Shown: positions 26,987 through 35,513 of the stretch, piece by piece | Numbering within the stretch: position 1 is the first letter of the stretch | Layout of the letters: each line of letters begins with the position of its first letter | Origin: CAWDDG01 sp963801065 | GTDB lineage: Bacteria > Actinomycetota > Actinomycetes > Jiangellales > Jiangellaceae | Direction: 5' to 3' | Length of the DNA: 64,000 bases | Assembly: GCA_963801065.1 (NCBI GenBank) | Contig: CAWDDG010000003.1 | Location: forward strand, 530,277 to 594,276 | Notes under the pieces: model-generated | Told to the model about the DNA's origin: nothing | Seen by the model: the letters and a program-made list of their open reading frames with translations, nothing else | Databases searched by the model: none | Translations under genes and position numbers: made by a program

Positions 26987-27010
26987 GGCCGGGAGCCTAC
27001 TGGCGCTGCG

Positions 27011-27808
27011 ATGATCCAGCGCGTGCGTGATCCTCGAGAGGTGCTGAGCCGGACGGCATCGCCGCCGGACGCGGTGGTCCGCTACGGCACGGCTGATGAG
27101 CAGGTGGCCGACCTGCGGCTGCCGCAGCAACCGCGAGGGCCACTCGTGGTGCTGCTCCACGGGGGCTACTGGCGCAGCGAGTACGACCGCGTGCAGATGC
27201 GACCGATGGCCGACGGCCTGGTCGATGCGGGCTACGTCGTCGCGACGCCCGAGTATGCACGCACCGGCGCGGGCGGCGGCTGGCCGAACACGTTCGACGA
27301 CGCGGCGCTCGCGGTTTCGCTGCTTCCGATGCTGGCCCGAAGCCTGGCCAACGACCTCGATGCCGCTGGGCGCGCGGTGCTGGTCGGACACTCCGCCGGC
27401 GGCCAGCTGGCGCTGTGGTGCGCGAGTGAGGGGCTCCTGCAGGGCTACGCGGGTGTGGTAGCGCTGGCCCCGGTCGCCGACCTTGCGGAAGCCTTCCGAC
27501 TCGACCTCGACGGCGGCGCAGTTGCCGCGCTTCTCGGGGGTTCGCCCGACGACGTGCCCGAACGCTACGCCGCCGCCGACCCCTGTCGCCTCACGCCTCC
27601 GGACGTTCCGGTGATCGTCGTCCATGGCGCCGACGACGCGCAGGTCCCGCTCGACCTGTCGCAGAGATACGCAGCGCACACCGGCGCCGAGCTGCGTGTC
27701 CTCGACCGGGTCGAGCACTTCGGGCTCATCGACCCGACCTCGACCGCGTGGCCGGCCGTGCTCGAAGCTGTCCGATCCGTTCAAGACGCGCGCCCCCAAA
27801 CGCTCTAA
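27011..27808 (+). CDS. Alpha/beta hydrolase (kynurenine-formamidase/BD-FAE-like)
   Basis: 265 aa from the ATG at 27011. LVVLLHGGYWRSEYDR is the HGGxW oxyanion motif of this branch, LVGHSAGGQLALW is the nucleophile elbow with Ser, VIVVHGADDAQVP carries the Asp and VEHFGLIDP the His. Kynurenine formamidases and ferulic-acid-esterase-like enzymes share this layout; no tryptophan-degradation genes are adjacent, so the substrate stays open. Confidence 0.87.
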   Translation: MIQRVRDPREVLSRTASPPDAVVRYGTADEQVADLRLPQQPRGPLVVLLHGGYWRSEYDRVQMRPMADGLVDAGYVVATPEYARTGAGGGWPNTFDDAALAVSLLPMLARSLANDLDAAGRAVLVGHSAGGQLALWCASEGLLQGYAGVVALAPVADLAEAFRLDLDGGAVAALLGGSPDDVPERYAAADPCRLTPPDVPVIVVHGADDAQVPLDLSQRYAAHTGAELRVLDRVEHFGLIDPTSTAWPAVLEAVRSVQDARPQTL

Positions 27809-27819
27809 CGTCCTCGGGC

Positions 27820-28710
27820 ATGAAGACCCTCACGACCGACGGCCTCGCTGCCGCCGAGCGCTACCTCCAGCTCAACGCCAGGCTCATCGACCGGCTGCGG
27901 TTCGAGTTCCTCTTCCGTGACGGCTCGGCGACCTCCGTACAAGCGGCGCTGACTGCGTACCAGAACGACGACGGTGGTTTCGGCAACGCGCTCGAGCCCG
28001 ACCTTCGCGGCGCCGCCAGCCAACCCCAGCCCGTCGAGGTCGCGTTCCGCCTTCTCGACGAGACGACCACGGCGGACCAGCCGTTCGAGGGTCCGTACAC
28101 CAGGGCCGCCTGCGACTTCCTCGCCCGGGTCAGTGCCGCGGACGGCGGCGTGCCGTTCGTCCTGCCCACGGTCCGGGAGACACCCGCGGCCCCGTGGTGG
28201 CAGGCAGCGGACGATCCGCCCGGCGATCTCAACCCCACGGCGCCGCTCGTTGGGATCCTGCACAAGCACAAGGTCTCCCACCCCTTCGTCGAGCAGGCGA
28301 CACGCTTCTGCTGGGAACGCGTCGACGCTCTGGCCGAGACCAACCCGTACGAGGCCCGGGCCGTCCTGACCTTCCTCGACCACGTGCCCGACCGCACTCG
28401 CGCGGAGGCGGCATTCGCGCGGATCACGGGGCTGATCACCCCTCACGTCGCGATGGATCCGCGAGCGCCCGGCGAGGTGCACGGCCCGCTCGACCTCGCT
28501 CCGCACCCGGAAGGGCTCGGCCGGCGCATGTTCGCCGACGACGTGATCGACACTCACCTCGACGCGCTCGTCGGAGCACAGGCAGAGGACGGGTCATGGG
28601 CATTCAACTGGTCCGCGTGGACACCGGTCGTCCGGCACGAGTGGGGCGGCTTCGTCACCGTGGATCGGCTCAAGACCCTGCGCGATTACGGACGCATCGA
28701 GATCGTCTAG
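27820..28710 (+). CDS. Prenyltransferase/squalene-cyclase-like alpha/alpha-barrel protein
   Basis: 296 aa from ATG 27820. It has QNDDGGFGNALEPDLRGA and, near the end, GAQAEDGSWAFNW, the QxxDGxW repeats of the terpenoid cyclase/prenyltransferase (QW-motif) superfamily. No DxDD cyclase motif is visible, so enzymatic cyclisation is not claimed. It is 11 bp after the hydrolase gene and in the same direction. Length fits the bacterial stand-alone family with unknown function. Confidence 0.8.
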   Translation: MKTLTTDGLAAAERYLQLNARLIDRLRFEFLFRDGSATSVQAALTAYQNDDGGFGNALEPDLRGAASQPQPVEVAFRLLDETTTADQPFEGPYTRAACDFLARVSAADGGVPFVLPTVRETPAAPWWQAADDPPGDLNPTAPLVGILHKHKVSHPFVEQATRFCWERVDALAETNPYEARAVLTFLDHVPDRTRAEAAFARITGLITPHVAMDPRAPGEVHGPLDLAPHPEGLGRRMFADDVIDTHLDALVGAQAEDGSWAFNWSAWTPVVRHEWGGFVTVDRLKTLRDYGRIEIV

Positions 28711-28765
28711 CGATCGAGTGCGAATGGAATGCTCTGGCCAGCCCTCGACCAGGGGACCAACTCGC

Positions 28766-29108
28766 CTACGCGGCCAGGCTCGACGGCGGGACACCGGCCA
28801 GGCTCCGGAACTCCCGGGTGAGGTGAGCCTGGTCGGCGTACCCGGTCCGATGCGCAGCGAGCGCCAGCGGTGCGCCGTCGCCGATCAACTGGAGCGCGTG
28901 CTGGAAGCGCAGGATGCGCTGCAGCACCTTGGGGCCGTACCCGAAGGCGTGGAAGGGGCACCGTGTCCGGACCTGCGACATGGGCGGACTGCTCGCTCGC
29001 CGACCAGATGAGATCGATACAGCCGTCGGGGACGACACGCTTCGTTCGCGAGGGCCCGTCGTGCCGGTAACCGCGAGTTCGACAGGAACGTTTCGTCATC
29101 GGGCTCAC
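28766..29108 (-). pseudogene. AraC-family regulator, truncated and frameshifted remnant
   Basis: One minus frame encodes SRTKRVVPDGCIDLIW and then VAGPDT, the hallmark of the N-terminal domain of AraC regulators of the DUF6597 type (PDGCxDLIW ... AGPDT). The adjoining text changes frame and continues directly with FGYGPKVLQRILRFQHALQL and RTGYADQAHLTREFRSLAGV, the C-terminal AraC helix-turn-helix. The middle third of a normal protein (about 100 residues) is missing, and no single frame covers both pieces. The gene is therefore dead. It lies between the prenyltransferase-like gene and the Lrp regulator. Confidence 0.78.
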
Positions 29109-29204
29109 ATCGGCCCAGGTCGTGCCGGGTCACGTGCGCATCGTTCCTGTCGATACCGCGACTGCGGTCGGCTTGCGGCCCGCCCGTGGCAACATCGCGG
29201 TCGG

Positions 29205-29714
29205 TCAGCCCCAGCCGTGACCGCGACCCTCGTGCTCGTCGAAGACCAGCCAGGTCCGGGTGCCCCGGACGCCAGGAACGTCCTGGATCCGTTCCAGGAC
29301 GACGTGGCGCAGGGCGGCGTTGTTCGGCGCCCGGACCAGGGCGAGGACATCGAAGTCGCCCCCGACGAGTGCGAAGTGCTCCACGTATGGCAACGCACCC
29401 AGCGCCGCGGCCACCTCGCGCCAGGTGTTCTGCTGGATCGTGAGCAGGACGTACGCGCTGGTGCCGAGCCCGGCCCGCTCCGGGTCGACCTGTGCCGCGA
29501 AGCCGGTGATCACGCCGTCCTCCATCAGCCGGTCGACCCGGGCATAGGCGTTGGCCCGCGAGACGTGGACCCGTTCGGCCAACGTCCGGATCGAGATCCG
29601 GCCGTCCCGGTACAGCTCGGCGAGGATCCGGCGATCGACCTCGTCCAGCGATCGAGCCGATCGTCCGGTACGCCAAGGATGAGTCGGCTCGGGCGGAGAC
29701 GTCTGGTCGTCCAT
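29205..29714 (-). CDS. bkdR: Lrp/AsnC-family regulator, probable regulator of bkd
   Basis: 169 aa from the ATG at 29714, with AGGAAGG upstream. The helix-turn-helix is at about residues 30-70 (VDRRILAELYRDGRISIRTL, VSRANAYARVDRLMEDGVI). The RAM/effector-binding domain follows (YVEHFALVGGDFDVLALVRA). It is divergent from bkdA across 117 bp, which contain a 14-bp palindrome. Lrp-type BkdR proteins commonly control adjacent branched-chain oxoacid dehydrogenase operons, so the pairing supports the name by context only. Confidence 0.9.
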   Translation of the reverse strand: MDDQTSPPEPTHPWRTGRSARSLDEVDRRILAELYRDGRISIRTLAERVHVSRANAYARVDRLMEDGVITGFAAQVDPERAGLGTSAYVLLTIQQNTWREVAAALGALPYVEHFALVGGDFDVLALVRAPNNAALRHVVLERIQDVPGVRGTRTWLVFDEHEGRGHGWG

Positions 29715-29758
29715 GAGCCTTCCTGGCAGCCATCTGTCACGAATCTTCGGCAAATGTG

Positions 29759-29772
29759 GAGATGACCATCTC
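29759..29772. promoter_or_regulatory. Candidate Lrp/BkdR operator (14-bp palindrome)
   Basis: GAGATG-AC-CATCTC is a perfect palindrome about midway in the Lrp-bkdA intergenic region, 45 bp before the Lrp start and 60 bp before bkdA. Lrp/AsnC proteins bind palindromes of similar size, so it could serve both divergent promoters. Confidence 0.4.
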
Positions 29773-29831
29773 ATCCGGCGGAGGATCAAGAGTCAACCAC
29801 GGGCCAATGTCGACCCAGGGGTGAACGAGCC

Positions 29832-30986
29832 ATGACCACGCAGGCCCAGCTCCGGACGGGCTCGAATACCCTCCCAGCCGGCACCCCGGAGGCCGCCGCC
29901 AGACTGCTCCCGGCGGGTGTGCCGATCCGGTTCCTCGACGACGCCGGGGCTGAGGCGCCGGAGCACGAGCACGGCGAGTACCGGCTCCCGGCCACCGACA
30001 TCCTCGTCGACGCGTACCGGCGGATGGTGCTCGGCCGCCGCTTCGACGCCCAGGCGACTGCGCTGACCAAGCAGGGCAGGCTCGCCGTCTATCCGTCCAG
30101 CCACGGCCAGGAGGCCTGCCAGGTCGGTAGCGTGCTGGCGCTGCGCGATACCGACTGGATGTTCCCCACCTACCGGGAGTCGATGGCGCTGATCGCCCGT
30201 GGGATCGACCCGGTCGAGTCGCTCACCCTGCTCCGTGGCGACTGGCACTGCGGCTACGACCCCAACGCGACGCGCACGGCACCGCAGTGCACGCCGCTGT
30301 CGACCCAGAGCCTGCACGCGGTCGGCCTCGCTTACGCGGCCCGTCGCCGCGGGGAGGACACCGTCGCGCTGGCATTCGTCGGCGACGGCGCCACCAGCGA
30401 GGGCGACTTCCACGAGGCGCTCAATTTCGCCGGCGTGTTCCAGGCGCCGGTGGTCTTCCTGGTGCAGAACAACCGGTACGCGATCTCGGTGCCGCTCTCG
30501 AAGCAGACCGCTGCGCCGTCCTTGGCCTACAGGGGCATCGGCTACGGCGTCCGCAGCGAGCAGGTCGACGGCAACGACCCGGTTGCGGTCCTCGCGGTTC
30601 TGCAGCACGCGGTCGAGTCCGCCCGCGCAGGTGAGGGGCCGTTCCTCGTCGAGGCGCACACGTACCGGATCGAGGCGCACACCAACGCCGACGACGCCAC
30701 CCGTTACCGCGACACCAGCGAGGTCGACCTCTGGCAGCGGCGTGACCCCATCGCCCGGCTGGAGGCCTACCTCACCGCGAACGACGCGCTCGCCGACGAC
30801 GACATCGGCGCCGCTCGCGAGGAGGCCGAAGCGTTCGCCGCCAAGCTGCGCGACCGGATGAACGAGGACCCTCAGGTCGATCCCCGCGCCATGTTCGAGC
30901 ACGTCTTCGCCGAGCCGACACCTCAGCTACGCGAGCAGCGGACCTGGCTGGAAGAAGAGCTCGCGGCGGACGAAGGGGATGCATGA
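29832..30986 (+). CDS. bkdA: Branched-chain 2-oxoacid dehydrogenase E1 alpha
   Basis: 384 aa. The thiamine-diphosphate motif GDGATSEGDFHEALNFAGVF, with the NN that ends it (LVQNNRYAIS), is intact. GRRFDAQATALTKQGRLAVY and the YRIEAHTNADDATRYR loop are typical of the E1-alpha of 2-oxoisovalerate dehydrogenase. With E1-beta it decarboxylates the oxoacids from Val, Leu and Ile, supplying branched acyl-CoA for fatty-acid synthesis. It overlaps bkdB by ATGA. Confidence 0.94.
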   Translation: MTTQAQLRTGSNTLPAGTPEAAARLLPAGVPIRFLDDAGAEAPEHEHGEYRLPATDILVDAYRRMVLGRRFDAQATALTKQGRLAVYPSSHGQEACQVGSVLALRDTDWMFPTYRESMALIARGIDPVESLTLLRGDWHCGYDPNATRTAPQCTPLSTQSLHAVGLAYAARRRGEDTVALAFVGDGATSEGDFHEALNFAGVFQAPVVFLVQNNRYAISVPLSKQTAAPSLAYRGIGYGVRSEQVDGNDPVAVLAVLQHAVESARAGEGPFLVEAHTYRIEAHTNADDATRYRDTSEVDLWQRRDPIARLEAYLTANDALADDDIGAAREEAEAFAAKLRDRMNEDPQVDPRAMFEHVFAEPTPQLREQRTWLEEELAADEGDA

Positions 30987-31996
30987 TGGCGACGACCATG
31001 GCCCAGGCCCTCAACGCCGCGCTGCGCGACGCCATGACCGAGGACGAGTCGGTTCTCGTGTTCGGCGAGGACGTCGGCGCGCTCGGCGGCGTCTTCCGGA
31101 TCACCGACGGGATCGCCCGCGACTTCGGCGAGGACCGCTGCTTCGACACCCCGCTGGCCGAGAGCGGAATCGTCGGGTTCGCGCTCGGCATGGCGATGAA
31201 CGGCTTCCGGCCCGTCGTCGAGATGCAGTTCGACGCCTTCGCGTATCCGGCTTTCGAGCAGGTCGTCTCGCACGTCGCCAAGATGCGCAACCGCACTCGT
31301 GGCGCCGTCGGCGTACCGATGGTCATCCGGGTCCCCTATGCCGGCGGGATCGGCGGCGTCGAGCACCACAGCGACTCCTCCGAGGCCTACTACGTGCACA
31401 CCCCAGGGCTCAAGGTCGTCACACCCGCCACGGTCGAGGACGCGTACTCGTTGCTGCGCGAGGCGATCACGGACCCCGACCCGGTCGTGTTCATGGAGCC
31501 GAAGAAGCTCTACTGGTCCAAGGCCGACGTCGAGCTGCCGGTGCAGACGACGCCGTTCGGCACGGCTGCGGTCCGCCGCGAAGGCAGGGACGCGACGCTG
31601 GTCGCATACGGCCCGGCCGTCCCGGTGGCTCTGGAAGCTGCGGAAGCCGCGGTCGAGGAAGGCCGCGACCTCGAGGTCGTCGACCTGCGAACGCTCGTGC
31701 CGTTCGACGACGAGACCGTGGCCGCATCGGTCCGGAGGACCGGGCGCTGCCTCGTCGTCCAGGAGGCCGCCGGCTTCGGCGGCGTGGGTGCCGAGATCGC
31801 CGCAAGGGTCCAGGAACGCTGCTTCCACTCGCTGGCCGCCCCGGTGCTCCGCGTGGCGGGCTTCGACATCCCGTACCCCCCACCGATCATCGAGAAGCAT
31901 CATCTGCCCGGTGTCGACCGCATACTCGACGCTGTCGCGCGGCTGCAGTGGGACGACGAGCCCGACCACCGATGGCTGACCGGGGTGCCCGCATGA
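30983..31996 (+). CDS. bkdB: Branched-chain 2-oxoacid dehydrogenase E1 beta
   Basis: 337 aa. Segments VFGEDVGALGGVFRITDGI, FDTPLAESGIVGFALGMAMN, EHHSDSSEAYYVHTPGLKVV and FGGVGAEIAARVQERCF are conserved in the beta subunit that forms the thiamine-diphosphate site with E1-alpha. The gene is joined on both sides by ATGA overlaps, to bkdA before it and bkdC after it. Full length, no anomalies. Confidence 0.94.
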   Translation: MMATTMAQALNAALRDAMTEDESVLVFGEDVGALGGVFRITDGIARDFGEDRCFDTPLAESGIVGFALGMAMNGFRPVVEMQFDAFAYPAFEQVVSHVAKMRNRTRGAVGVPMVIRVPYAGGIGGVEHHSDSSEAYYVHTPGLKVVTPATVEDAYSLLREAITDPDPVVFMEPKKLYWSKADVELPVQTTPFGTAAVRREGRDATLVAYGPAVPVALEAAEAAVEEGRDLEVVDLRTLVPFDDETVAASVRRTGRCLVVQEAAGFGGVGAEIAARVQERCFHSLAAPVLRVAGFDIPYPPPIIEKHHLPGVDRILDAVARLQWDDEPDHRWLTGVPA

Positions 31997-33342
31997 CCCC
32001 CTCCCCCATTGATCATGCAACTTCTGCGCGACACACCGGCGACACGCCGAGTGTCTTCCGCCTTCCCGACCTCGGCGAGGGGCTGACCGAAGCGGAGATC
32101 CTTCACTGGCGCGTCGCCGAGGGCGACGAGGTGGGAGTCGACGACGTCGTGGTCGAAGTCGAGACGGCCAAGGCAGCCGTGGAGGTGCCCTGCCCCTTCG
32201 CGGGTCGAGTCGTCTCGCTGCACGGCGCGGTGGGCGATCTGGTCCAGGTCGGGCAACCGCTGATCAGCGTGGCCCCGCCCGCCGACCCCGCCGTCCGGGC
32301 GGCAGAGACGCTCCGGACGGACGAGCACGCCGGTTCGGGTGCCGTGCTTGTCGGCTACGGGACGAGCCATGGGCGTGCCGCGCGCCGACGTCGCCCGGCA
32401 CGCCCGTCCGCGGAGCCGGACTCGGGTACCCGTCCGATTGCGCCCCGGGTGATCTCGCCGGTCGTCCGGCGACTCGCGCGCGACGGCGGCGTCGACGTCG
32501 CAGTCCTCGCCGGCTCCGGTCCGGCCGGGGTGGTCCTCCGCCGTGACGTCGAGGCCGCACTCAGCCCGGCAACCTCCGTTGATCATGCAACTCCTGCGAG
32601 ACACGCCGACCGGAACCCACGGCGTGTCGCGCAGGAGTTGCATGATCAACGGGGGGGCGAGGTCCGTATCCCGCTGCGCGGGGTGCGTCGAACCATCGCC
32701 GACAAGATGGTCCGCAGCCGACAGGAGATCCCCGATGCCACGACGTGGGTCGACGCCGACGCGACCGGCCTGATCGAAGCCCGCGACGCTCTACGCCGGG
32801 CTCACCCGGACCGTACCGTCGGCATGCTCGCGCTGCTGGCCCGCTTCGTCGTCGCGGGATTGCGCCGCCATCCCGAGCTCAATTCGCGCGTCGAGGGCGA
32901 CGAGATCGTCCAGCTCGCGCACGTCAACCTGGGCTTCGCAGCCCAGACCGAACGGGGGCTGGTCGTGCCGGTGGTCAGGGACGCACACCAGATGACGACG
33001 CTCGAGCTCGCCGACGAGCTCGCCCGCCTGACAGCGGCCGCCCGTGAGGGCAGGCTGGAGCCGAAGGACCTCACCGGCGGAACCGTCACGCTCAACAACT
33101 ACGGGGTGTTCGGCGTCGACGGCTCGACCCCGATCATCAACCACCCTGAGGCGGCGCTGCTCGGCGTGGGCCGGGTCGTCGACAAGCCGTGGGTCGTCGA
33201 TGGCGGGCTCGCGGTGCGCAAGGTCACGCAACTCTCGCTCACGTTCGACCACCGGGTATGCGACGGCGGCACGGCGGGCGGGTTCCTCCGTTTCGTGGCC
33301 GACTGCGTCGAGCGTCCCGTCGGCCTGCTCGCCGAACTCTAG
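31993..33342 (+). CDS. bkdC: Branched-chain 2-oxoacid dehydrogenase E2 (dihydrolipoamide acyltransferase)
   Basis: 449 aa from the ATG at 31993. The lipoyl domain is at about residues 20-95 with lipoyl-Lys60 in EVETAKAAVEV. The E3-binding domain is at about 152-190 (ISPVVRRLARDGGVD). The catalytic domain starts at about 224 and ends with the active-site motif DHRVCDGG. Two segments do not belong to the family: residues 6-15 (IDHATSARHT), before the lipoyl domain, and residues 196-220 (VDHATPARHA ... RVAQELHDQR), between E3-binding and catalytic domains. Both are encoded by a palindromic repeat also found between genes at 13,451. Both lie in flexible inter-domain positions, so the enzyme may well stay active. 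Confidence 0.93.
   Translation: MTPSPIDHATSARHTGDTPSVFRLPDLGEGLTEAEILHWRVAEGDEVGVDDVVVEVETAKAAVEVPCPFAGRVVSLHGAVGDLVQVGQPLISVAPPADPAVRAAETLRTDEHAGSGAVLVGYGTSHGRAARRRRPARPSAEPDSGTRPIAPRVISPVVRRLARDGGVDVAVLAGSGPAGVVLRRDVEAALSPATSVDHATPARHADRNPRRVAQELHDQRGGEVRIPLRGVRRTIADKMVRSRQEIPDATTWVDADATGLIEARDALRRAHPDRTVGMLALLARFVVAGLRRHPELNSRVEGDEIVQLAHVNLGFAAQTERGLVVPVVRDAHQMTTLELADELARLTAAAREGRLEPKDLTGGTVTLNNYGVFGVDGSTPIINHPEAALLGVGRVVDKPWVVDGGLAVRKVTQLSLTFDHRVCDGGTAGGFLRFVADCVERPVGLLAEL
32008..32037 (+). repeat. Half copy of the palindromic element in the bkdC 5' end
   Basis: These 30 bases match the left arm of the elements at 13451 and 32578 with only a few differences (for example A for G at the first base). 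No matching right arm follows. It encodes bkdC residues 6-15 in the same reading phase as the full copy further downstream, and is preceded by the C-rich stretch also seen beside the other copies. Confidence 0.8.
32578..32650 (+). repeat. Palindromic element, complete copy inside bkdC
   Basis: Left arm 32578-32607 and right arm 32621-32650 pair at 29 of 30 positions around a 13-nt loop (32608-32620). The flanks extend the pairing (CCTCC before, GGGGGGG after). The frame of bkdC passes through the whole element without a stop and yields residues 196-220. The arm sequence starts GTTGATCATGCAACTCCTGC. Confidence 0.93.
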
Positions 33343-33361
33343 GCACGTACGCTCGGGGACC

Positions 33362-34342
33362 GTGAGCGACTGGGAGGGCGTGCGTCTGCACGTCGTCACC
33401 GGCAAAGGCGGCACCGGCAAGACCACAGTCGCGGCGGCTCTCGCCCTCGCACTCGCCCAGGGTGGCCGGAGGGTGCTTCTCGTCGAGGTCGAGGAGCGTC
33501 AGGGCCTGGCCCAGCTCTTCGACGTTCCGCCGCTGCCTTACAGCGAGCGCAAGCTGGCCGTGGCCCGTGGTGGCGGCGACGTCTTCGGCCTCGCGGTCGA
33601 CGCCCGCGAGGCGATGTACGAGTACCTCGACACGTACTACCACCTGGCCCGGGCCGGGCGGACCCTCGACCGCATAGGCGTCATCGAGTTCGCGACGACG
33701 ATCGCGCCGGGCATGCGCGACGTCCTCCTCACCGGCAAGACCTACGAGGAGACACGGCGGCGGCGGCCGGATCAGAGCTACGTCTACGACGCCGTCGTCC
33801 TGGACGCACCACCGACCGGCCGGATCGCGCGGTTTCTCAGCGTCAACAACGCCGTCTTGTCCCTGGCCAGGGTCGGACCGATCAACCGGCACGCGGCCGC
33901 CATCACTGAGCTGATCACCTCTCCCCGCACGGCCGTCCACCTGGTCACAGTGCTCGAGGAGATGCCCGTCCAGGAGACCGCCGACGCCGTGAAGGGCCTC
34001 GAGCGGGCCGAGATCCCGGTCGGCGCCATCGTCGTCAACCAGATCCGTCCTCCGCACCTCGGTGTCCGCGACCTCGCAGCTGCTCGACGCGGACGGCTCG
34101 ACCGGGCGGCTGTCACGTCGGGCCTGCGGGCCGCCGGGCTGGACGGTTCCGACGCTCTGGTCGACCATCTCACGGCCGAGGCTGCGGCCCACGCCAACCG
34201 CGTGGCTCTGGAGAAACGGGAGCGCGCCGCGGTGTCCACGCTCGACCGTCCGACCTATGAGCTGCCGCGGATCCCGGACGGCATCGACCTCGCAGCCCTT
34301 TACGAGCTCGGCGCCACCCTGTCCGCACAGGGCGCCGCGTGA
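33362..34342 (+). CDS. ArsA/Get3-like ATPase, first of a tandem pair
   Basis: 326 aa from the GTG at 33362. The P-loop is HVVTGKGGTGKTTVAAALAL, followed by VVLDAPPTGRIARFL (the switch II-like DAPPTG of Get3/ArsA). There is no cysteine-based metal site. The matching mycobacterial pair Rv3679/Rv3680 forms a heterodimeric anion-transporting-type ATPase implicated in stress tolerance. The stop overlaps the second ATPase gene (GTGA), which supports formation of a 1:1 complex. Confidence 0.9.
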   Translation: MSDWEGVRLHVVTGKGGTGKTTVAAALALALAQGGRRVLLVEVEERQGLAQLFDVPPLPYSERKLAVARGGGDVFGLAVDAREAMYEYLDTYYHLARAGRTLDRIGVIEFATTIAPGMRDVLLTGKTYEETRRRRPDQSYVYDAVVLDAPPTGRIARFLSVNNAVLSLARVGPINRHAAAITELITSPRTAVHLVTVLEEMPVQETADAVKGLERAEIPVGAIVVNQIRPPHLGVRDLAAARRGRLDRAAVTSGLRAAGLDGSDALVDHLTAEAAAHANRVALEKRERAAVSTLDRPTYELPRIPDGIDLAALYELGATLSAQGAA

Positions 34343-35481
34343 GCGCGTCCCACGCCGGCCGGCTCGACCTGGACCGTCTGGCCCGCGGCGACCGCACGCG
34401 CATCGTCCTCTGCTGCGGGGCCGGCGGCGTTGGCAAGACGACGACGGCCGCCGCGGTAGCTCTGCGAGCGGCCGAGCACGGCCGGCGGGTCGCCGTCCTC
34501 ACCATCGACCCGGCGCGACGCCTGGCGCAGTCGATGGGCCTCACCGAACTGGACAACACGCCGCGCCGGGTAGCCGGCGTCGACACCGGCCGCGGCGGCC
34601 ACCTCGACGCGATGATGCTCGACATGAAGCGGACCTTCGACGAGGTCGTCGAGTCCCACACCACAGCGGCCAAGGCGCGCCAGATCCTCGCCAACCCCTT
34701 CTACCAGGCGCTGTCCTCCTCGTTCGCCGGCACCCAGGAGTACATGGCGATGGAGAAGCTCGGGCAGCTGCGCGCACGGGACGAGTGGGATCTCATCGTG
34801 GTCGACACCCCGCCCTCCCGCTCTGCGCTTGACTTCCTCGACGCGCCCGAGCGACTGGGCTCGTTCCTCGACGGCCGGCTGATCCGGTTGCTCGGGGCGC
34901 CTGCCCGCGCGGGTGGCCGGGCCTACGTGAAGGTCCTCCAGGCGGGCTTCGGCGCGGTGACAGGCGCCTTCACGAGGATCCTCGGCGGTGAGCTCCTCCG
35001 CGATGTGCAGACGTTCGTCGCTGCCCTGGACACGATGTTCGGCGGCTTCCGTGAGCGCGCCGAGGAGACGTACGCACTGCTGAAGCGACCGGAGACGGCG
35101 TTCGTCGTCGTGGCCGTACCCGAGCCGGACGCGTTGCGCGAGGCGTCGTACTTCGTCGAACGGCTCGAGGCCGACGGCATGCCGCTCGCCGGCCTGGTGC
35201 TCAACCGCGTGCACGGCAACGGCCCCGGGGGGCTATCCGAAGGACAGGCGAGCGCCGCCGCCGAGCGACTCGACGACATCCGCGGACACCGGCTCACAGC
35301 ATCCCTACTGCGTCTGCATGCCGAGAACCTGCGGCGGTCGACCCGTGACGCACGGCGTGGCGCCCGGTTCGCAGCAGCCCACCCGAACGTGCCCATCGCA
35401 AGGGTGCCCGCGCTCCCGACGGACGTGCACGACCTCGACGGCCTGCGCGAGATCGGCCGCCGGTTGGCCGCGCGTTCGTGA
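34339..35481 (+). CDS. ArsA/Get3-like ATPase, second of a tandem pair
   Basis: 380 aa from the GTG at 34339. P-loop LCCGAGGVGKTTTAAAVALR, then LTIDPARRLAQSMGL (switch I region) and LIVVDTPPSRSALDFLDAPE. These are the fingerprints of the Get3/ArsA branch. It lies directly after the first ATPase and before whiB and the class A penicillin-binding protein, the same order as Rv3680-whiB4-ponA2 in mycobacteria. Confidence 0.9.
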   Translation: MSASHAGRLDLDRLARGDRTRIVLCCGAGGVGKTTTAAAVALRAAEHGRRVAVLTIDPARRLAQSMGLTELDNTPRRVAGVDTGRGGHLDAMMLDMKRTFDEVVESHTTAAKARQILANPFYQALSSSFAGTQEYMAMEKLGQLRARDEWDLIVVDTPPSRSALDFLDAPERLGSFLDGRLIRLLGAPARAGGRAYVKVLQAGFGAVTGAFTRILGGELLRDVQTFVAALDTMFGGFRERAEETYALLKRPETAFVVVAVPEPDALREASYFVERLEADGMPLAGLVLNRVHGNGPGGLSEGQASAAAERLDDIRGHRLTASLLRLHAENLRRSTRDARRGARFAAAHPNVPIARVPALPTDVHDLDGLREIGRRLAARS

Positions 35482-35513
35482 CGGCTGGTGGCCAGACCAC
35501 GTTCAGGCAGGCG

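Noticed and set aside
30979..33342. A 787-codon plus-strand open frame spanning bkdB and bkdC
   Set aside because: Its first 338 codons are an Arg/Gly-rich shadow of bkdB; the real protein in this frame begins at the ATG 31993.
33362..35481. Tandem ArsA ATPases as an arsenic-resistance operon
   Set aside because: The context (whiB, class A penicillin-binding protein) and the absence of arsenite metal-site cysteines, arsD or arsB fit the chromosomal Rv3679/Rv3680-like pair instead.
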